A stretch of DNA of 64,000 bases from an uncultured Neomegalonema sp. (lineage in GTDB: Bacteria; Pseudomonadota; Alphaproteobacteria; Rhodobacterales; Rhodobacteraceae), in NCBI GenBank assembly GCA_937911325.1, contig CALDSD010000045.1:1-64000 (forward strand). The letters are read 5' to 3'. Under the pieces are notes generated by a model that ran no database searches, was not told the DNA's origin, and saw only the letters and a list, made by a program, of their open reading frames with translations. The translations under genes were made by a program, and so were the position numbers. Shown in pieces: positions 61,066 through 64,000 of this stretch (positions are counted from its first letter, which is position 1; every line of letters starts with the position of its first letter).

Positions 61066-61305
61066 CTAGCTCGTCAGCCGGCCAACCGTGTTTCGCCACA
61101 GCCAATCGAGAATGCTTAAGCCCAGAAAGACCGCGAGGATCTCCAACAGCAAACGGTAGTCATTGACCAGGCCGCGGACCGGCACATCGGCGACGCGCTG
61201 CGGGATCATCCTGATATAGCTGGGGATCTGCCCGTAGATCCACCAGGCGGCCCAGACAGCCCCGACCGCGAGCGCCAATCCCAGAAGACGTGAGAGGATG
61301 CCCAT
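61066..61305 (-). CDS. Small membrane protein of the terminal redox operon
   Basis: 79 residues from ATG at 61305; GGAGG lies 8 bases upstream. Two hydrophobic segments (residues 2-22 and 52-67) separated by a loop QIPSYIRMIPQRVADVPVRGLVNDYR. I do not recognise the family. Its start is three bases before the stop of the upstream gene on the minus strand, so it is the last of a five-gene overlapping operon. Confidence 0.6.
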   Translation of the reverse strand: MGILSRLLGLALAVGAVWAAWWIYGQIPSYIRMIPQRVADVPVRGLVNDYRLLLEILAVFLGLSILDWLWRNTVGRLTS

Positions 61306-61307
61306 GT

Positions 61308-62078
61308 TCAAAGCCTCCGCACGCTGTCGAAGTCGATCTTGAAGACGAGCAGATCGCCGCGACGCTCGAGCTGACCTTCCGCCTCGATCAGGATCGCAGT
61401 CAGGTCATAGACGCCTTCAGGAAGCGGAGCGCCGGTCTCATCGGCGAGCAACAGAAACTCCGTTCCCTCGACCGGTTCAGCCGTCACCAACACCGCAGGC
61501 GCGCCGCCGATGATGCACAAGTTTGCGCAGGCTTTGTGCGCGAGGCCGCGCCCTGGCCGCATGGCGCCGAGATAGCATTTCCCGTCACAGATCTCGCCGG
61601 CGATGCGCCAGCGTCCCAAATCCTCCGTCACCGTAAGCGCGTCGACAGCGTAGTCGGGTTCAACCGCGGCGACGGCGGGTTTGCCCTGCCGGCCGCCGGC
61701 CTGGATCATCTCGAGCTCGCCGCGGCGGGTCCAGACGCCGAGCACCTCTACGAACTGTCCGTCGAACCGGGTCGCAAGATCCTGAACGCCGCGCTTGCCC
61801 GCGCGCACCATCGTGAACGTGCGGCCCTGCGGATGTTCGGCTGTCGGCGCCTGGCGCAGATGCGGATAGGGTTCCGCATAAATGTAGCCGCGCTCGGTCA
61901 GGCGCTGACCCCATTGGATCGCGCCATTGCCCGGGTCGTCCTGCGTCGCGGACACCGCGATTGCGCCCACGGCGAAACCGGCGATGAATAGAAGCGCAAC
62001 GAGCGGCAGGAAGGTCTTCAACGTCGCCGGCCAGCGACTGAGATATCCCACAAAGAAGTCGTCGTCCTGGCGGCTCAT
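61308..62078 (-). CDS. Membrane-anchored Cys-motif protein of unknown function
   Basis: 256 residues from ATG at 62078. One membrane helix (TFLPLVALLFIAGFAVGAIAV, residues 22-42), then a periplasmic-looking domain. The key region is GEICDGKCYLGAMRPGRGLAHKACANLC, i.e. Cys-x3-Cys, His, then Cys-x3-Cys 15 residues on: a possible metal- or haem-type site. Before it are repeated short beta strands (GQFVEVLGVWTRRGELEMIQ). Start overlaps the Rieske gene's stop (ATGA). Confidence 0.6.
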   Translation of the reverse strand: MSRQDDDFFVGYLSRWPATLKTFLPLVALLFIAGFAVGAIAVSATQDDPGNGAIQWGQRLTERGYIYAEPYPHLRQAPTAEHPQGRTFTMVRAGKRGVQDLATRFDGQFVEVLGVWTRRGELEMIQAGGRQGKPAVAAVEPDYAVDALTVTEDLGRWRIAGEICDGKCYLGAMRPGRGLAHKACANLCIIGGAPAVLVTAEPVEGTEFLLLADETGAPLPEGVYDLTAILIEAEGQLERRGDLLVFKIDFDSVRRL

Positions 62079-63145
62079 GACGCGGCCTCCGTGCTCAGCT
62101 GAACCGGTTCGACGTAGGTGCCTTTCGGGTTCGGGGTCGGATCGACATAGATCACGCCGTTCTCGAGCTTCACGCGATAGGTCGGCACCTTGTCGGTGAA
62201 AGGCGCAGGCGCGCAGCCGTCCTCGGGTCGGAACTGGTGCCCATGCCACGGGCATGTGAGGCATCCGTCGATCACGCGCCCTTCTCCGAGCGGGCCATTC
62301 TGGTGCGCGCACACGTTCGACAGGGCCGAGATCTTGTCGCCATGACGGACGACGGCGACGCGCTCGCCGTCCGGCGTCACGACGATTTTCGCCCGATCCG
62401 GCAGGATCTCGAACGGTTCGCCGACCCGCACCCAGTCGGTCGCGTCGCTGGCGGTCACGTCGCTGGCGGTCGCATCTAGCGCGCCTTCTCGCCGCCCCGC
62501 CATCAGGTGCAGAATAACGACTGTCAAAGCGCCGCCCACCGCGATCACCGCAAAGGTCGGGTTCTTGGCGGATTGCAGATAGCCAAGAGCGATATGCGCC
62601 ACGACGGCGGCATACGCGACATAGACGGACATATGGATCGCTTTCCAAACCGGCGGAGTAAGGAAACTCAACCAGAAGTCATGGCTGGTCACCGCCAGCA
62701 CAACCAGGATAGCGAACGCGAAAATCCCCAGCGCCTCAAACGGAAAGCCGAGGATGAGACCAAAGCTCGTATTCGAGTTGAGCAGCGCCTCATACTTGGG
62801 CGTGGGACTAAAATTATAATACCAATCAAGCACATAGACGGCGTGACTTGCGGCAACGACGCAGGTCAGCACGCCGAAATGACGGCGATTGTAAAGCAGC
62901 GGCAAGAAGCGTTTGTCGAGCCGGGCCAGAGGTCCGATGCACAGGATGAAGGTGAGCATCAGGAACGCACAGCTGCCGAATGCGCGCATGCGCTGGATTT
63001 GCGGGTCGACCGGCCGCGCCCAGTTCGCCCACATCGGGGCGACGCGCAGATACAGATAGATGTAAAGCCCCACCGCGATGATCAGCACCACGTCGTAGAG
63101 CATCTTGTTTCGGTCCCAGATGACCGGTTTGTACTGGACGCTCAT
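62075..63145 (-). CDS. Ferric-reductase-like membrane protein with C-terminal Rieske domain
   Basis: 356 residues from ATG at 63145. About six membrane helices with histidines placed for haem binding (VAASHAVYVLDW, AIHMSVYVAYAAVVAHIALGYL), as in ferric-reductase/MsrQ-type cytochrome b domains. The C-terminus (~250-330) is a Rieske domain with both cluster motifs: CAHQNGPLGEG and CPWHGHQF. Electrons likely pass between membrane haem and the 2Fe-2S cluster. Middle gene of an overlapping operon with small proteins on each side. Confidence 0.8.
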   Translation of the reverse strand: MSVQYKPVIWDRNKMLYDVVLIIAVGLYIYLYLRVAPMWANWARPVDPQIQRMRAFGSCAFLMLTFILCIGPLARLDKRFLPLLYNRRHFGVLTCVVAASHAVYVLDWYYNFSPTPKYEALLNSNTSFGLILGFPFEALGIFAFAILVVLAVTSHDFWLSFLTPPVWKAIHMSVYVAYAAVVAHIALGYLQSAKNPTFAVIAVGGALTVVILHLMAGRREGALDATASDVTASDATDWVRVGEPFEILPDRAKIVVTPDGERVAVVRHGDKISALSNVCAHQNGPLGEGRVIDGCLTCPWHGHQFRPEDGCAPAPFTDKVPTYRVKLENGVIYVDPTPNPKGTYVEPVQLSTEAAS

Positions 63146-63300
63146 TGATCGGCTCCGGCAGCCGGCGGCGCGATCTGAACCGGCGCAGGCGCGGCGGCGA
63201 AGTCCTGTTTCAGAGCAAAAGCCGACGCCAGCATCGCGGGGATCAACAGCGCGAAGACCATCCAGATCCGGCGATGCGCGCGTCGATGTGCGATCTTCAT
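63142..63300 (-). CDS. Small membrane protein (52 residues) of the redox operon
   Basis: Short gene read directly from sequence: starts at ATG 63300 and stops at 63142, overlapping ATGA-style with genes on both sides. The product begins MKIAHRRAHRRIWMVFALL and has one helix (residues 12-30), a basic N-terminus and an Ala/Pro-rich tail. The double overlap argues that it is translated. No family recognised. Confidence 0.65.
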   Translation of the reverse strand: MKIAHRRAHRRIWMVFALLIPAMLASAFALKQDFAAAPAPVQIAPPAAGADQ

Positions 63301-63506
63301 GAGCGCCCTCGCATCTCAAGCTGAATCCAACGGATCAGCACGATGGGCCACAACACCACGACGCCGGGGATCAGTAACGGCCGAAACGCATATGTCGCCC
63401 GCGCGCTGGCGTCGACGCGGTCGATGCCGACCAACAAGAACGCCGCGGACACGCCAAGGCCGATCCAGCCCCAGATCTCCAATGCCGACAGGATGAGCTG
63501 CGCCAT
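63297..63506 (-). CDS. Small two-helix membrane protein, first gene of the redox operon
   Basis: 69 residues from ATG at 63506; a longer reading to 63575 is possible. Hydrophobic segments near 3-27 and 45-62 flank a conserved-looking RVDASARATYAFRPLLIPG loop. It overlaps the next small gene by the ATGA. Family not recognised; the phrase pattern suggests a cytochrome-associated accessory protein (guess). Confidence 0.55.
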   Translation of the reverse strand: MAQLILSALEIWGWIGLGVSAAFLLVGIDRVDASARATYAFRPLLIPGVVVLWPIVLIRWIQLEMRGRS

Positions 63507-63609
63507 CGCGCCCGTGCCCCTTTCGCCTCGCCCGATCACCGCGACGACTATGCCCAGAGGCGAAGGCTCAGGCAAATAACAAGATACGCTCTCGTCTCAC
63601 CCGCCCCGA

Positions 63610-63636
63610 CGCCTCCGCCGCGAGGGTGCGGAGGCG
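63610..63636. terminator. Hairpin between the edge gene and the redox operon
   Basis: CGCCTCCGC (63610-63618) and GCGGAGGCG (63628-63636) form a perfect 9-bp stem with a 9-base loop, 30 bp after the stop of the partial dehydrogenase gene. No T-run. Confidence 0.45.
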
Positions 63637-63665
63637 AAAGGAGCAAGAGCGCGAGCCGCGACGCG

Positions 63666-64000
63666 TTATCCGCGCATGCGGCCGCCGTTGGGATCGAAGA
63701 GCGGCGCGCGCAGCGGGCGAGCGGTCAGGCTTTCGCCCAGCACTTCGACCTGCCAACCGTCGTCCGCTTCAGCGATCTCTCTGGGGACGTAGCCCATGGC
63801 GACCGAGGTTTGAGACGTGTGGGCGTACCCGCCCGACGTGACCCAGCCGCGCGCGGCGCCCTCGAAATAGATGGGCTCGTCGCCAATGGCGTCGGCGTCT
63901 TTCGCGTCGAGAGCAAAACTCATAAGACGCAGCTTGCCGCCCTCGGCGCGCTCTTGCTCGGCGCCGGCCCGGCCGACGAAGTCGACGTCCTTCTTGAGGC
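63666..64000 (-). CDS. GcvT-type C-terminal domain of a dimethylglycine/sarcosine dehydrogenase-like enzyme (partial)
   Basis: Cut by the right edge; 110 residues visible before the stop at 63666. The sequence reads LKKDVDFVGRAGAEQERAEGGKLRL, then GDEPIYFEGAARGWVTSGGYAHTSQTSVAMGYVP and ends LRAPLFDPNGGRMRG, the standard aminomethyltransferase beta-barrel end found in FAD-GcvT fusion dehydrogenases. Likely folate-linked demethylation of a methylated glycine. It suggests another C1 enzyme in addition to the sox operon. Confidence 0.8.
   Translation of the reverse strand, partial: LKKDVDFVGRAGAEQERAEGGKLRLMSFALDAKDADAIGDEPIYFEGAARGWVTSGGYAHTSQTSVAMGYVPREIAEADDGWQVEVLGESLTARPLRAPLFDPNGGRMRG

Overview
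This is a GC-rich, tightly packed stretch of bacterial chromosome, about 64 kb with roughly 64 protein-coding genes or gene remnants. No gene-free gap exceeds about 260 bases. I see no rRNA, tRNA, CRISPR array, transposase or phage gene, so this looks like ordinary chromosomal metabolic DNA. The gene families point to an alphaproteobacterium of the Rhizobiales/Rhodobacterales type: heterotetrameric-type sarcosine oxidase, a TRAP-linked malonate (mat) cluster, OpgC/OpgH glucan enzymes, a CaiB/BaiF transferase beside a mesaconyl-CoA hydratase-like dehydratase, and a PCu(A)C copper chaperone. I cannot name the species.

Layout. 1-1035: C-terminal part of an autotransporter, cut by the window edge. 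1054-3249: a sugar-acid pair (beta-hydroxyacid dehydrogenase and enolase-superfamily dehydratase). 3302-10296: an unusual block with two OpgH-like glucosyltransferases, a degenerate pterin-synthase-like protein, a zinc-type dehydrogenase, a methyltransferase and small membrane proteins. 10309-15611: a DUF302/YeeE (thiosulfate-type) pair, a TTC38-like TPR protein, the glucan succinyltransferase OpgC and an exported protein. 15676-20208: CoA-transferase, mesaconyl-CoA hydratase-like protein, class V aminotransferase and quinone-oxidoreductase-like protein. 20284-23246: small membrane proteins, a PNPOx-fold protein, and a TetR regulator divergent from an anthrone-oxygenase-like gene over a repeated operator. 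23413-32370: sarcosine oxidase soxB-soxD-soxA, with soxG apparently fused to soxA, then glutaminase, ureohydrolase and a PuuA-type ligase. 32541-41915: pfkB kinase, pgi, SDR, methyltransferase, rhomboid, PilZ, a fluoroacetate-dehalogenase-like hydrolase, a PhyH dioxygenase and an orphan CobK-like protein. 41998-46842: class III aminotransferase, hydrolase, copper chaperone and PuuB-type oxidase. 46868-51967: hydrolase, an 898-residue membrane protein with a degenerate P-loop, a second rhomboid and a peptidase C15. 51964-58688: the malonate cluster matB-matA-matM-matQ-matP with divergent matR and a perfect palindromic operator. 58802-64000: pirin, two adjacent broken genes, an overlapping redox operon with a Rieske/ferric-reductase-like protein, and the C-terminus of a GcvT-type dehydrogenase.

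How the genes fit together. The clearest pathway is malonate use: TRAP uptake (MatPQM), activation by MatB, decarboxylation by MatA to acetyl-CoA, and control by MatR. A second theme is nitrogenous and C1 compounds: sarcosine oxidase, glutaminase and, at the right edge, another folate-type demethylating enzyme. A putrescine route seems split over two places: ureohydrolase plus gamma-glutamylputrescine synthetase at 30 kb, and an aminotransferase and PuuB-like oxidase at 42-47 kb. OpgH-like and OpgC enzymes suggest periplasmic glucan synthesis and succinylation, but no opgG/opgD is present here. The candidates for undescribed biology are the OpgH/pterin-like/dehydrogenase/methyltransferase block, the membrane P-loop protein, and the terminal Rieske redox operon. 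All functions are inferred from reading sequence; no database search was run.
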